Part shown: piece after piece, positions 32,778-42,222 of the stretch
Layout: every line of letters starts with the position of its first letter
How positions within the stretch are numbered: position 1 is the stretch's first letter
Assembly (NCBI GenBank): GCA_034927345.1
Contig: JAYFQE010000002.1
Span: forward strand, 372,001 to 436,000
Origin: JAYFQE01 sp034927345
GTDB taxonomy: Bacteria > Bacillota > Clostridia > Saccharofermentanales > UBA5734
Length of the DNA: 64,000 nucleotides
Reading direction: 5' to 3'
The notes under the pieces: generated by a model
The model's database searches: none
Seen by the model: only the letters and a program-made list of their open reading frames with translations
What the model was told of the DNA's origin: nothing
Position numbers and translations under genes: made by a program

Positions 32778-35282
32778 ATGGCAACGATTCAGCAGCGCGA
32801 CTTTACGTCAAATTCGGATAAACCGGAGCGGCCGGTCGTCCGTATCGCCGTGCGTTCTTTAGCTGAAACAGTCCATCGTCACGGCGGATTGTCCGGTCCC
32901 GCATACGGCGGTGTTGCCGCGGTGGACGGCATAAGACTGCATCAGCGGTTTGCCGCCTCCCTGACCGACCGTCATGCTGATGCTGCGGTACATATCGAAC
33001 TGGCTTTACTGTGTGATTTTGAAGCAGATGCGCTTCATCTTCAGGTCAGCGGCCGCTGCGACGCCTTGGTTGCCAATCCTGAGTCCGGTTTCTATCAATT
33101 GATTGAAGCCAAATCCTTCAGCGGTTCGCCGGACCGGCTGCCGCCGCAAGGCGAAAGTGTTCATTGGGCTCAGGCGGAATTATATGGCTGGCTTTTTCTC
33201 AAAGAGCATCCTGATCTGGATCAATTATCGGTCGGTCTGGTTTATGTCGGTCTCGATTCGCCGGAATGGCTGGAATTGCATAAGACTTTTTCACGGGGTG
33301 AACTGGCTGCTTTTTTTCAAGATACCTGCCGTCATTATGCCGATTTCACTGCCAATCTTCTGCACAGCAAAAAACTGCGCGACCAAAGCGGCCTGGAATG
33401 CCGTTTCCCCTACCCGGCGCTGCGCAGCGGCCAGAAACGTTTTATGCAGGAAGTCGTCGGTACGGCCAGACAAAAAAGTTGTCTTTTTATTCAGGCGCCG
33501 ACCGGCATCGGCAAAACCATGGCCGCACTTTATCCGGCGGTAAAAATTCTGGCCAATCATTGGGTCGATCATGTTTTTTACTTGACCCACATGACCTCTG
33601 CCCGTCTGGTCGCCGCCCGGGCTCTGGAAGATTTGCGGCGGTCCGGACTGCTGATGAAAGGCATCATTTTATACGCTAAGGAAAAAATGTGCCTGATGCC
33701 CGATCTATATTGTGACAGCCGCCAGTGCCCTTATGCGTTGTCCTATTATGACCATCTCCCTGCCGCGCTTCGCCGTCTGTTCCTCTTGGAGCAGATCGGC
33801 CGGGAGGAAATCATCGCCTGCGCCCGGGAACATGAAGTCTGCCCCTTCGAACTGTCTCTGGATATGGCCGTTTATTGTGAAATTATTGTCTGTGATTACA
33901 ATTACGCATTTGATCCCCGGGTTCGGCTGGACCGCTTTTTCAACCAGGAGCTGCAGACCCATCTGCTATTGGTCGACGAAGCACATAATCTTCCGGCACG
34001 TTCCCGCGGTATGTACAGCGCCGCCCTGAACAGCCTGGAACTGGCGGACACCCGCAAAGCCATCCAGGGGCAGGCGCCGCAGCTGGAACAACAGCTGGAT
34101 AAAATTCTCCTTTATTTTGATAAAATCAACCATGCTTTGGAGGGTCAGGACGCCGTGTTCGATCAACTCGAGCGGCTGGTTCGTCCCGATGATGTCATGA
34201 AAGCGGAACAATTCCGGGCGATGCGCAATCTGCCGGCCGATCTGATCGCCCTGAGCGCTCGCTTCAGCTTTTTTTGTCATGAATTTCTTGAAGAACATCC
34301 CGATTTTCCCGGCCGTCAGTCCTTATTGAAGGGCTTGTTCAAGCTCTTGTTTTTTAATCGGGTAGCAGAAGAGTTTTTCGGCGCCGATTATGTTACGGTG
34401 GCCAGAAAAACCGCGGATGGCGCGGCCGAGGTCGAATTGATGTGCCTGGACGCCGCGGATAAGCTGGCGGCTTGTTACCTGAAGAAGCACCCGACGGTCT
34501 TTTTTTCGGCTACCCTTTCACCGCTGGAATACTATATGGGTCTGCTGCAAGGGCGTCCGGTCTCCGAATCAACGGAAAAGCTGCTCCTGGGTTCGCCTTT
34601 CCCGCCTGAAAACCTGCTGGTGATGATCTGCAGCCAATTATCCACCCGTTACCGTCAGCGCCAGGATACAATCCAGGCTATCCTGCGTTTGATATTAGCG
34701 GCTGTTGGACAGCGTACCGGCAATTACCTGGTTTTTGTTCCTTCATTTGCCTACTTGAGCTTGCTGCGCAGTTTATTGCGAAACTGCCCGGAAAGCCGCA
34801 ATATCGATTGTTTATTTCAGATTCCCGAGATGAATGAGCGCCTGCGGCAGAAATTTCTCAATCGTTTTGAGCAATTCGGCCGTAAAACCTTGTTGGCGGT
34901 CGCCGTCATCGGCGGTGTTTTTTCCGAAGGCATTGATTTAACCGGCGAGAAGCTGACCGGCGTCGTGATTGTCGGCGTAGGCCTGCCTCAGATCTGCCCG
35001 GAACGAGAGATTATGCGGCAGTATTACGGTCAGGCTTTAGGCAGCGGATATGAATATGCCTATTTATATCCAGGCTTTAATAAAGTTCAGCAAGGCGCCG
35101 GACGGGTTATCCGCAGCGAAGAAGATCGTGGTTTTGTCTTGTTGATCGATGATCGTTACGATACAGAAGTCTACCGTTCGCTGTTCCCGGCCGAATGGCA
35201 TCCGGTTCCCGTGACTCAGGAATCTGAAGTAAGCTCGGTTTTGCAGGTTTTCTGGGGTGAAGGCAAGCCGGTGTCCGGTTGA
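32778..35282 (+). CDS. DinG/Rad3-like iron-sulfur helicase with N-terminal PD-(D/E)XK nuclease-like domain
   Basis: This 834-residue protein combines two parts. Residues 75-140 have a RecB-like nuclease pattern: Asp95 (GRCDALV), Glu110-x-Lys112 (LIEAKSF) and QAELYGW, as in Cas4/AddB-type domains. The rest is an XPD/DinG-type superfamily 2 helicase: P-loop at 240-247 (APTGIGKT), DEAH at 400-403 (LLVDEAHNL) and, between them, four cysteines (305, 312, 317, 355) placed as in the XPD iron-sulfur cluster. FFSATLSP and the late AGRVIRSEEDRGFVLLID block are motifs Ia-like and VI. A role in DNA repair or processing of branched DNA is inferred. AAGGAG precedes the ATG. The 3' end overlaps recO by 67 bases on the other strand. 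Confidence 0.88.
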   Translation: MATIQQRDFTSNSDKPERPVVRIAVRSLAETVHRHGGLSGPAYGGVAAVDGIRLHQRFAASLTDRHADAAVHIELALLCDFEADALHLQVSGRCDALVANPESGFYQLIEAKSFSGSPDRLPPQGESVHWAQAELYGWLFLKEHPDLDQLSVGLVYVGLDSPEWLELHKTFSRGELAAFFQDTCRHYADFTANLLHSKKLRDQSGLECRFPYPALRSGQKRFMQEVVGTARQKSCLFIQAPTGIGKTMAALYPAVKILANHWVDHVFYLTHMTSARLVAARALEDLRRSGLLMKGIILYAKEKMCLMPDLYCDSRQCPYALSYYDHLPAALRRLFLLEQIGREEIIACAREHEVCPFELSLDMAVYCEIIVCDYNYAFDPRVRLDRFFNQELQTHLLLVDEAHNLPARSRGMYSAALNSLELADTRKAIQGQAPQLEQQLDKILLYFDKINHALEGQDAVFDQLERLVRPDDVMKAEQFRAMRNLPADLIALSARFSFFCHEFLEEHPDFPGRQSLLKGLFKLLFFNRVAEEFFGADYVTVARKTADGAAEVELMCLDAADKLAACYLKKHPTVFFSATLSPLEYYMGLLQGRPVSESTEKLLLGSPFPPENLLVMICSQLSTRYRQRQDTIQAILRLILAAVGQRTGNYLVFVPSFAYLSLLRSLLRNCPESRNIDCLFQIPEMNERLRQKFLNRFEQFGRKTLLAVAVIGGVFSEGIDLTGEKLTGVVIVGVGLPQICPEREIMRQYYGQALGSGYEYAYLYPGFNKVQQGAGRVIRSEEDRGFVLLIDDRYDTEVYRSLFPAEWHPVPVTQESEVSSVLQVFWGEGKPVSG

Positions 35283-36043
35283 CCGGTATGATTGTCCGGA
35301 CAGCTTAATGTCTGCAACATCTGCAAACGGGTATATTCTTTTTCCATTTGAAAGGAAAGATAGGCGTCCGACAAAGCTATAAACGCCTGCCGAACAGTAT
35401 CATCAAGCTGGAAATGAAATAGTTTTCCGATCGGTACGTCCTGTATATGACGCATACAGGCCAGACAGCCGGCGCTGACCGGCCGGGCATCGGCTGCCTG
35501 GCCAAGACAGCTTGATTTGCCGCAAACCACGCCGCAGGCCTTGATGCTGAAATAATCATTTCCGGATCGGTCGCCGCAGATCACACAGCCATCCAGACGG
35601 GGCGCTAAACCGATTTCCGCCAGGATCCGCCACTGGGCGGTATGGACGGTCAGAAGCGGATCCGCCTGTTCCTGCAAAGCCTGAAGACTATAAGCCCAGA
35701 AGCGGTATAAAGCGGGCTGAGCGACGTCGTCACGCAGGCAGTCAACCAATACCTCGGCCAGATGAGCTGCGCATACCAGACGATCGATATCCTTCTGCAG
35801 AGCCATAAAGGGCTCGATCAACTCGGAAGCGTTCAAAGAATAATGCCCGCGATTTTGAAACAGCTCGTACCGGCCGAATGAAAAAATCTGGGTCGTCAGC
35901 AAGTGGGGGCTGCGCGTCCGTCTGGCGCCCTGAACAGACACGCTGATTAAACCCAACTCTTCAGTCAGCAGGCTGATGATCCGGTCGCTTTCCCCGACAG
36001 GAACCACCCGGACAACAAAACCGCGTGTCTTGACATGAGGCAT
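35216..36043 (-). CDS. recO: DNA repair protein RecO
   Basis: RecO helps load RecA on SSB-coated single strands in the RecFOR pathway. The N-terminal OB fold is shown by TRGFVVRVVPVGESDRIISL and the following GARRTRSP. A zinc-ribbon-like cysteine set is present in LDGCVICGDRS, ACGVVCGKSSC and CLACMRH. The 275 residues are slightly longer than usual, with a hydrophilic tail that overlaps the convergent helicase gene by 67 bases. The gene follows era by 14 bases, the standard era-recO order of Firmicutes. Confidence 0.94.
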   Translation of the reverse strand: MPHVKTRGFVVRVVPVGESDRIISLLTEELGLISVSVQGARRTRSPHLLTTQIFSFGRYELFQNRGHYSLNASELIEPFMALQKDIDRLVCAAHLAEVLVDCLRDDVAQPALYRFWAYSLQALQEQADPLLTVHTAQWRILAEIGLAPRLDGCVICGDRSGNDYFSIKACGVVCGKSSCLGQAADARPVSAGCLACMRHIQDVPIGKLFHFQLDDTVRQAFIALSDAYLSFQMEKEYTRLQMLQTLSCPDNHTGQPDTGLPSPQKTCKTELTSDS

Positions 36044-36057
36044 TTCGCCTGGCTCCT

Positions 36058-37098
36058 TTACGGCTTGATTTCGTAGCCGAGGTCACGGAGGATATTCTGG
36101 CGGTTGCGCCAGTCTTCGCGGACTTTTATAAAAAGTTTCAGATAACAAGGGCAGCCTGTCATCTGCTCGATCCTCAGTCTGGCCTGGGTGCCGATTCTCT
36201 TCAGCATACTCCCCTGCCGTCCGATCAGGATGCCCTTGTGGGAATCCTTCTCACAATAAAGAACCGCGCTGATCCGGATAAGCCCCCGTTCTTCTTCAGC
36301 CAAATCCGCGGTTTCACCCGTTGTTTCATGAATATCGCCATCTTGATCATCTGTAAAATCGGCGTCGTCCTCATCAACCCGGATTGCCGTTCCGCCGGCC
36401 GGCAGTTCTTCGAAGGTTTCGATCTCGACAGCCACGCCATGCGGAATTTCATCGCTGGTCAAAAGCAGGATCTGTTCACGGATCAATTCAGCCGCCATCG
36501 AACGTTCTGTCTGGTCGGTCAGGCTGTCTGCCGGATAATACCGCGGTCCGGCCGGCAATAACCGGCGTATTTCGTCCAGCAGCTGCTCCAGGCCGTCGCC
36601 GGTGCGGGCAGATACAGGTATGATCGCCCGGAAGGGGTAAACCGCGGCATAGGCGGCTATAACCGGCAAGAGTCGTTCTTTTTCCAGGCAATCGATTTTA
36701 TTCAGAGCTAAAATAATCGGCTTATGCCATTCTCCCGCTTTTTTCAGCCAATTGAGTTCAAATACCGGCACCGGAAGAGAACGCCCTTCACCGACTGCCA
36801 TGGCGGTCACATCGGTCATCAGGACAAGGACATCGGCGTCGGACTGCGCGGCATTCGTGCTGTTCATCATGTATTGTCCCAGGCGAGAGCGGGGTTTATG
36901 CAGACCTGGCGTATCTAAAAAGATGATCTGGCTGTCCGGCTCATCCAGGATTGCCCGGATCACCTGCCGGGTTGTCTGCGGTTTCGGCGAGGTGATCGCC
37001 AGATGCATGCCGGCGATCCGGTTCAGCAGTGTTGATTTGCCGGAATTCGGTTTGCCGGTCAGACAAACGAGTCCGGAATGAAGTAAATTTTCAACCAT
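36058..37098 (-). CDS. era: GTPase Era with an acidic insertion in the KH domain
   Basis: Era is an essential GTPase that binds 16S rRNA near its 3' end in 30S assembly. G1 is GKPNSGKST (15-23), G3 DTPG (62-65), G4 NKID (133-136) and G5 SAR (163-165). The KH domain has HKGILIGRQGSMLKRIGTQAR. Era proteins are usually about 300 residues; this one has 346 because of an Asp/Glu-rich insert at about 232-270 between the EETFEE-like strand (VAVEIETFEE) and ISAVLYCEKD. The insert would sit on the KH surface near the RNA. The gene overlaps ybeY by 8 bases. Confidence 0.95.
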   Translation of the reverse strand: MVENLLHSGLVCLTGKPNSGKSTLLNRIAGMHLAITSPKPQTTRQVIRAILDEPDSQIIFLDTPGLHKPRSRLGQYMMNSTNAAQSDADVLVLMTDVTAMAVGEGRSLPVPVFELNWLKKAGEWHKPIILALNKIDCLEKERLLPVIAAYAAVYPFRAIIPVSARTGDGLEQLLDEIRRLLPAGPRYYPADSLTDQTERSMAAELIREQILLLTSDEIPHGVAVEIETFEELPAGGTAIRVDEDDADFTDDQDGDIHETTGETADLAEEERGLIRISAVLYCEKDSHKGILIGRQGSMLKRIGTQARLRIEQMTGCPCYLKLFIKVREDWRNRQNILRDLGYEIKP

Positions 37099-37630
37099 GA
37101 ATATCCTCCAGTTTGCGCATCAACCCGGCTTGACGTAATATCCGGCGTTGCTTGCGCAGCATTTTTTGTTCGCGTTCGGGCTGATCATGATCATAGCCCA
37201 GCAGATGCAAAAGGCCATGGATACCGAGGAAAGCGACCTCACGTTCCGGTCCGTGCCGATACTCAACCGCCTGTTCGAAAGCCCGGTCCAGCGAAATCAG
37301 GATTTCCCCCAGGGGAATATGCGGCTGTCCGTCTTTTCCCCACTCCAGGTCTTCAGGGCGCAGCGGCCTGCCAAGCCGGCCGTCCGCAAGTTCCAGGAGC
37401 GGAAAGGAAAGAACGTCTGTCGTTCGATCGACGGCTCTGGTTTCCCGGTTGATGCGGCGCATGACGCGCGGACCAACAAAGATGACCGTTACCGAAGCAT
37501 CCTGATGGCGGCCGGACAGGCCGCGGCCCCAGACGGTCTCGTTCAGGGCTTCGGGCAGAACTCCGGCCAGAAGCTCCTGCCAGGTTTTAATGGCATATTT
37601 ACTCTGCTGATTGACGAATTGGACGATCAT
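37091..37630 (-). CDS. ybeY: endoribonuclease YbeY, rRNA maturation factor
   Basis: YbeY is a metal-dependent endoribonuclease required for 16S rRNA 3'-end processing and ribosome quality control. The zinc motif H-x3-H-x5-H is in IHGLLHLLGYDH, preceded by RTTDVLSFPL and LGEILISLD. The length is 179 residues. The gene overlaps pgpH by 32 bases and era by 8 bases, and no strong ribosome binding site is seen, so translation is likely coupled to pgpH. Confidence 0.94.
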   Translation of the reverse strand: MIVQFVNQQSKYAIKTWQELLAGVLPEALNETVWGRGLSGRHQDASVTVIFVGPRVMRRINRETRAVDRTTDVLSFPLLELADGRLGRPLRPEDLEWGKDGQPHIPLGEILISLDRAFEQAVEYRHGPEREVAFLGIHGLLHLLGYDHDQPEREQKMLRKQRRILRQAGLMRKLEDIHG

Positions 37631-39767
37631 CCGGATACTTCACCCTTTCATGGAAATGGCCGGTATAAACCTGCAAGAAGGCTTGAATTAGAATTTCGAC
37701 ATCCCGGAACGACAAACCGGAATTAACCAGTTGGTCTTGCTCGTTTTTTGATTTGATGATGCGCCTGATCAACCGCTCGGCGTCATCAAGATTGTTCGTG
37801 CCGGTCGATTTCATAGCGGCCTCGACCGAATCGGCCAGCATGACGATGGCCGATTCACGGCTGGACGGGATAGGACAGCGATATTTGAACTGTGTGGGAT
37901 CCGGCTCGGCCAGATCGCCGGTTTCGGCCAATTTCTGGGCTTTGCGATAAAAATAGTACTGTGATGTTGATCCGTGATGTTCATGGATCATCCGCAGAAT
38001 TGCCGGCGGCAGGCGATAGCGCCGGCCGATCCTGACTCCGGCGTCCGGATGCCCGAGAATGATCTCCGCGCTTTGAGTCGGCGATAAATAATCGTGCGGA
38101 TTCTCACCCTCCTGATTCTCAGTAAACATCAGAGGATTCTCCAGTTTTCCGATATCGTGGTAATAAGCGCCGACTCTGGCCAGCAAGGCATTGGCGCCGA
38201 TCGCCGCCGCGGCTGAATCGGCCAGGTTGGCAACCATCATACTATGCTGCGAACTGCCGGGCGCTTCGACAAAAAGCCGGCGCAGCAAAGGATGTCCCGG
38301 CTGCGACAGTTCGATCAGGCGTAAGGGCGAGACCGCGTTGAACATCATTTCAAAAAGCGGCATGATACCGATGGCGGCTATGACCGACAAAGAACCGCTG
38401 ATCGCCGTATAGGCGCAGTTGATGGTGATATCGCTCCAGCTGTCCTTTTGCAGCAGGCTATACGACAGAGCTGTCAGAATATTCGCCCCGGCCGTAGCCA
38501 GAATGATGAATGCATAATTGTCTTTGCGAATGATGCCTCTGGCGAATAACGCGGCAACCAGGCTGCCGATCATCGCCACAGCCAGAAACATCGGGTTAAA
38601 ATTAGTCATCGGCAGAATCAGGGCGCTCAGGCACAAGGACAGGATGACGGCGGCCCGGAAACCGAAATAGGCGGCGATCAAAACAGCCGCGAAATAGACC
38701 GGCGGCGCCAGCGGCGCCTGCCGCGTGATATAAGCCGAAACCAGCAGCGGAATCAACATGATCATGACCAGGGCGATCCGGTCGCTGTAAGTATTGATGG
38801 TCTCTTTTTCATAATGACTGATATAAAAAATGGTAATGATCAGGAGCAAGACCATGAGCAAGGCTATGCCGGCCAGATGGGTATAATCGAAATTTCCGCT
38901 GTCGATCAGGGACAAATCCTGCAGCAGCGTATAGGTATCATCCGTAATAATATCGCCCAGAGAAACAATACGCGTGCCTTTGTCGATCATGACCGGATTG
39001 TTTTGGACCTTATCGTAAGCTGCCTGGCGGGCGCTGTCGGTGGCAACCTGATCGAAAACGACATTAGGTTCGAGCAGAAAGCCCAGAGTTCTTTCGATCA
39101 GGCCGCTGTCTTCTTTGAAGAAAGCCAGTGAATTGTTTAATTCGGCCATTTTTTCGGCCAAAACTGTTTTCAGAGCAGCGCTGTCTACCGTATCAGCCAT
39201 GACCAGGCTGGCTATCGACCGGACATGGCCGGAAACACTGTTGTAGCGGCTGTCTTCCATTGTGGCGTAACTCATGGCGTCGTCCTGGCTGATGACGATT
39301 TCCATATTCTGATTCAGATGCAGCATGATCTGTTCAGCCAGTTTGGCCGTGTCGACCACACTGGCCGCCTCGCTGGCTTGAGTTGTCTGCCCGGTTTCTG
39401 TTCCGGCTGTCTGCGAGGCTTCCGGCGTCGGCGCGGCCGCCGGTGTGATCATCGGCGGATTGGCCCGGTCGGCATCAACGATTGTATAGAATTGTTCGAC
39501 TTTGGTTTTCACCTCGGTCGCAATTTGCTCCGAACGCAGCATGACATCAGCAACGCCGGCCGATGCTTCGGCAGCCCGGAGGTTGGTAACCGTTTTGTTG
39601 CGGATGCTGCGCGGCGCCGTTATATCATAGGGACTGGCGTCACCAGGCATTAAACGGTATTTCTCCGGTATGGATCCGGTATAGACAATTAAAAGAACAA
39701 CCAGAATCAAAGCTGCTGAAGTCAGGATCCCCAGGAATTTTCTGACCCGCGACGATACCTTCATCAT
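37599..39767 (-). CDS. pgpH: PgpH-like 7TM-HD phosphodiesterase (cyclic di-AMP degradation)
   Basis: The architecture is one N-terminal helix, an extracellular 7TMR-HDED domain (about residues 35-290), seven membrane helices (290-480) and a cytoplasmic HD domain. The HD metal site is visible as SSQHSMMVANLADSA, AYYHDIGKLENP and HEHHGSTSQYYF. Family members in Listeria and Bacillus hydrolyse c-di-AMP to pApA. An Ala/Thr/Pro-rich low-complexity stretch interrupts the extracellular domain at about 110-135. The start overlaps the phoH stop by 4 bases. The phoH-pgpH-ybeY order is conserved in Firmicutes. Confidence 0.93.
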   Translation of the reverse strand: MMKVSSRVRKFLGILTSAALILVVLLIVYTGSIPEKYRLMPGDASPYDITAPRSIRNKTVTNLRAAEASAGVADVMLRSEQIATEVKTKVEQFYTIVDADRANPPMITPAAAPTPEASQTAGTETGQTTQASEAASVVDTAKLAEQIMLHLNQNMEIVISQDDAMSYATMEDSRYNSVSGHVRSIASLVMADTVDSAALKTVLAEKMAELNNSLAFFKEDSGLIERTLGFLLEPNVVFDQVATDSARQAAYDKVQNNPVMIDKGTRIVSLGDIITDDTYTLLQDLSLIDSGNFDYTHLAGIALLMVLLLIITIFYISHYEKETINTYSDRIALVMIMLIPLLVSAYITRQAPLAPPVYFAAVLIAAYFGFRAAVILSLCLSALILPMTNFNPMFLAVAMIGSLVAALFARGIIRKDNYAFIILATAGANILTALSYSLLQKDSWSDITINCAYTAISGSLSVIAAIGIMPLFEMMFNAVSPLRLIELSQPGHPLLRRLFVEAPGSSQHSMMVANLADSAAAAIGANALLARVGAYYHDIGKLENPLMFTENQEGENPHDYLSPTQSAEIILGHPDAGVRIGRRYRLPPAILRMIHEHHGSTSQYYFYRKAQKLAETGDLAEPDPTQFKYRCPIPSSRESAIVMLADSVEAAMKSTGTNNLDDAERLIRRIIKSKNEQDQLVNSGLSFRDVEILIQAFLQVYTGHFHERVKYPDDRPIRQSAE

Positions 39768-40723
39768 TGTCCTCCTCGCTGCCCGTTTTTTTCATATGCG
39801 CGGATAATCCTCTGCACCAGGGCGTTGCGCACAACATCCCGCTGTGTCAATTCGACAAAAGCCAAGCCCTCAACATCCTGGAGAATATGCCGCGCTTCTT
39901 TCAAGCCGGACTTTTTATCGGCCGGCAGATCTGTCTGGGTAATGTCTCCGGTAACCACTGCCTTTGCGTTGAAACCGAGACGGGTCAGGAACATTTTCAT
40001 TTGTTCCGGTGTCGTGTTCTGCGCCTCGTCCAGGATAATGAACGCTTCATCCAGGGTCCGGCCCCGCATATAAGCCAGCGGCGAAACCTCGATCAAGCCT
40101 TTTTCCAGATTTTTCAGATAATGGTCGACGCCCATCAGCTCGTTAAGCGCATCATAAAGCGGCCGCATATAGGGATCGACCTTTGTTTGCAGGTCGCCGG
40201 GCAGAAAGCCAAGCTTTTCACCCGCTTCGACAGCCGGACGGGTCAGAATGATGCGGCTGACTTCGCGGGCCTGGAACGCGTTGACAGCCATGGCTACTGC
40301 CAGAAAGGTCTTGCCGGTGCCGGCCGGACCGATGGCGAACGTGATGTCATGCTGGCGAATGGCCTGGACATATTCCTTCTGCCCCAGGGTTTTGCTGCGG
40401 ATAGGCCGGCCTTTGGCCGTGACGCAAATACAATCGGGCGTGTAGCCGAAAACTTGCTCCAGATTACCTTCTTTGGCCGTATCGGCCAGATAGGTTACGA
40501 GCTGCATATTGATCGGATGTCCCTGCCGGTTGATTTCCAGCAGCTGCTCGCAAACCGCCGCTGCTTTGGCCAGGTTTTCTTCATCGCCTTGAATTCGCAA
40601 GCCCTGGTCGGTTATTTCTATGGCTACATCCAGAATTTGGCCGATCATGTTGAGATGATCGTTGCAGCTGCCGAAGACAGCCAAAGCTGCCTGAGTATGA
40701 TCAACGCTGATTTTACGTTCCAA
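39764..40723 (-). CDS. phoH: PhoH-like ATPase
   Basis: PhoH proteins are P-loop ATPases linked to RNA metabolism. The Walker A motif is AIGPAGTGKTFLAVAMA, Walker B is EAFIILDEAQNTTPEQMKMFL, and the helicase-like sensor is AVVTGDITQTDLP. The N-terminal region of about 110 residues resembles a KH-like fold. The gene is coupled to pgpH and ybeY, and PhoH is often considered a helper of YbeY-type ribonucleases. The 319-residue length is normal. Confidence 0.94.
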   Translation of the reverse strand: MERKISVDHTQAALAVFGSCNDHLNMIGQILDVAIEITDQGLRIQGDEENLAKAAAVCEQLLEINRQGHPINMQLVTYLADTAKEGNLEQVFGYTPDCICVTAKGRPIRSKTLGQKEYVQAIRQHDITFAIGPAGTGKTFLAVAMAVNAFQAREVSRIILTRPAVEAGEKLGFLPGDLQTKVDPYMRPLYDALNELMGVDHYLKNLEKGLIEVSPLAYMRGRTLDEAFIILDEAQNTTPEQMKMFLTRLGFNAKAVVTGDITQTDLPADKKSGLKEARHILQDVEGLAFVELTQRDVVRNALVQRIIRAYEKNGQRGGQ

Positions 40724-40753
40724 AATCCACTTCTCCTCCCTATCGGGGCATGA

Positions 40754-41461
40754 TTACTGTTCCGGCATCAGTAAGTCGATTCTGAAGGCCATGCTGTCTT
40801 CGCTTAAAGCCGGAATTGTAATTTCCGGCAGAGCTTCGAAATGGATGTCATATTGGTCATTGGTTACCGTTGCATCCTCTTGAATCTGTGTTTTGACGGT
40901 TTCCAGATAATTCATGATCGATTCTTCATCCTGGGGTTTCGTGATCGCTTTAATGGTAAATTTGCCGCTTCGGTCATAGGCATTGCCGTTGATGATGATC
41001 GACGAGCCGCTGGCCCGGATTTCTGATGTAGCGACAAGCCGCTCATCATTAATCGCCAGGGCCTGAGCGCCTAAAGCCCGCAGTTCATTGACAAACTGGC
41101 GCAAGACGCTGTCCCGGATTTCCGTTGCGCAGCTGACCGTGATGACCAGACCATAGGCTTTGACCTCCCGCAGGCCGGCAAACATGGCGGCGCGTTCTTT
41201 TTCCTTGACGATCGAATCAATCTGTTCATTGCCGGATGACATATCATCATCCAGAATGCGGATGTATTCGTTCAGTTTCGCGTTCCGGTTGGATAATTCC
41301 TCGTTTTTATTGTAATACTCCAGCAATTTGTTTTGCAAATCCGTCAGGTTGTTGGCGGTTACATTGCTGTTATTGACATTTTTCATCTGCAGGGCAATCA
41401 GAATGCCCAGGATGATGCAAACCACCGTAAAAGCAATAGTCCGAAGTAAATTTTGTTTCAT
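40754..41461 (-). CDS. DUF881 family membrane protein (second copy)
   Basis: The protein has one N-terminal helix (about residues 8-25), a coiled coil (about 33-85) rich in Asn, Lys and Glu, and a C-terminal DUF881 domain with YGLVITVSCATEIRDS and LRALGAQALAINDERL. DUF881 proteins are typically near division or sporulation genes in Firmicutes, and their role is unknown. The start overlaps the end of the first copy by 4 bases. The C-terminal part has an extra extension of about 40 residues compared with the core domain. Confidence 0.8.
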   Translation of the reverse strand: MKQNLLRTIAFTVVCIILGILIALQMKNVNNSNVTANNLTDLQNKLLEYYNKNEELSNRNAKLNEYIRILDDDMSSGNEQIDSIVKEKERAAMFAGLREVKAYGLVITVSCATEIRDSVLRQFVNELRALGAQALAINDERLVATSEIRASGSSIIINGNAYDRSGKFTIKAITKPQDEESIMNYLETVKTQIQEDATVTNDQYDIHFEALPEITIPALSEDSMAFRIDLLMPEQ

Positions 41462-42222
41462 GGCGCAGCATCCTCCAATAAACTGATATAGCTGTAAAAA
41501 TCATCAGCTTCCGCAAACGCAGGAATGGTAACTTCCTGTTCTTGCTGAACTTTAACCACCAAATCTATGCCGGCGGTTTGCCGTGTGTTGAATTCCTGAT
41601 CGGTTGTTATGGCTTCGGCGAGGACCGCCGGATCGCCAATGGCCGTGATCACATAGGGCGGCAGCATGCGTTGATTATTGCAGCGGATGATTGGCCCGAT
41701 GCAAAGCACAAAGGATGCATTGGTGATCCGCAGGCCATTAACCGAGAATGCTCCCGCGCCGGCATTTCTTAAAAGATCGATCACTCGCCTGATGTCGCTG
41801 TCATGGACCAGTGAATATTTCGAATCGACCAGAATATCATAACCGGGTTTATCATTTAAAGTAATGATAACGCCGGGGCCTTTCACTTCAGTAAATCCGG
41901 CCAGAATCTTTATTTTCTGTAATTCATCCAGAAGGTTCTCGTTTCCCTGACGGTTCAGCAGGTTGGCAATAGCCGCCTCCTTCTGGGCATTCAATTGATC
42001 GTTTTCGGCTAAAAGCTTTTTATATTGTTCTTCATACTGTTTCAATTGTTCCTGCCGCTCTTTATAAAGAATAACCATGTTGCTGGTTTTATCGGCAGCC
42101 CGCACCGACTGGATATGGTTCATGACGATAAAGCCAAAAAGGAGCATGATGACAAACATCAACAAATGATGCCGCAGCTGGTTCGATAAGTTGAATTTTT
42201 TTCTCCAAAACAGGGGCTTCAT
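41458..42222 (-). CDS. DUF881 family membrane protein (first copy)
   Basis: The layout is the same as its downstream neighbour: a membrane helix at about 19-37, a coiled coil at about 50-100 and a DUF881 domain containing VKGPGVIITLNDKPG, DSDIRRVIDLLRNAGAGAFSVNGLRI and the characteristic IGPIIRCNN block. Residues are clearly diverged from the second copy, so the duplication is old. Tandem DUF881 genes are common in Firmicutes. The start overlaps the rluD stop by 4 bases. Confidence 0.85.
   Translation of the reverse strand: MKPLFWRKKFNLSNQLRHHLLMFVIMLLFGFIVMNHIQSVRAADKTSNMVILYKERQEQLKQYEEQYKKLLAENDQLNAQKEAAIANLLNRQGNENLLDELQKIKILAGFTEVKGPGVIITLNDKPGYDILVDSKYSLVHDSDIRRVIDLLRNAGAGAFSVNGLRITNASFVLCIGPIIRCNNQRMLPPYVITAIGDPAVLAEAITTDQEFNTRQTAGIDLVVKVQQEQEVTIPAFAEADDFYSYISLLEDAAP

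Noticed and set aside
39767..40753. A 328-codon open frame opposite phoH
   Set aside because: phoH is a clear family member on the other strand with all ATPase motifs. The antisense frame has no recognisable domain.
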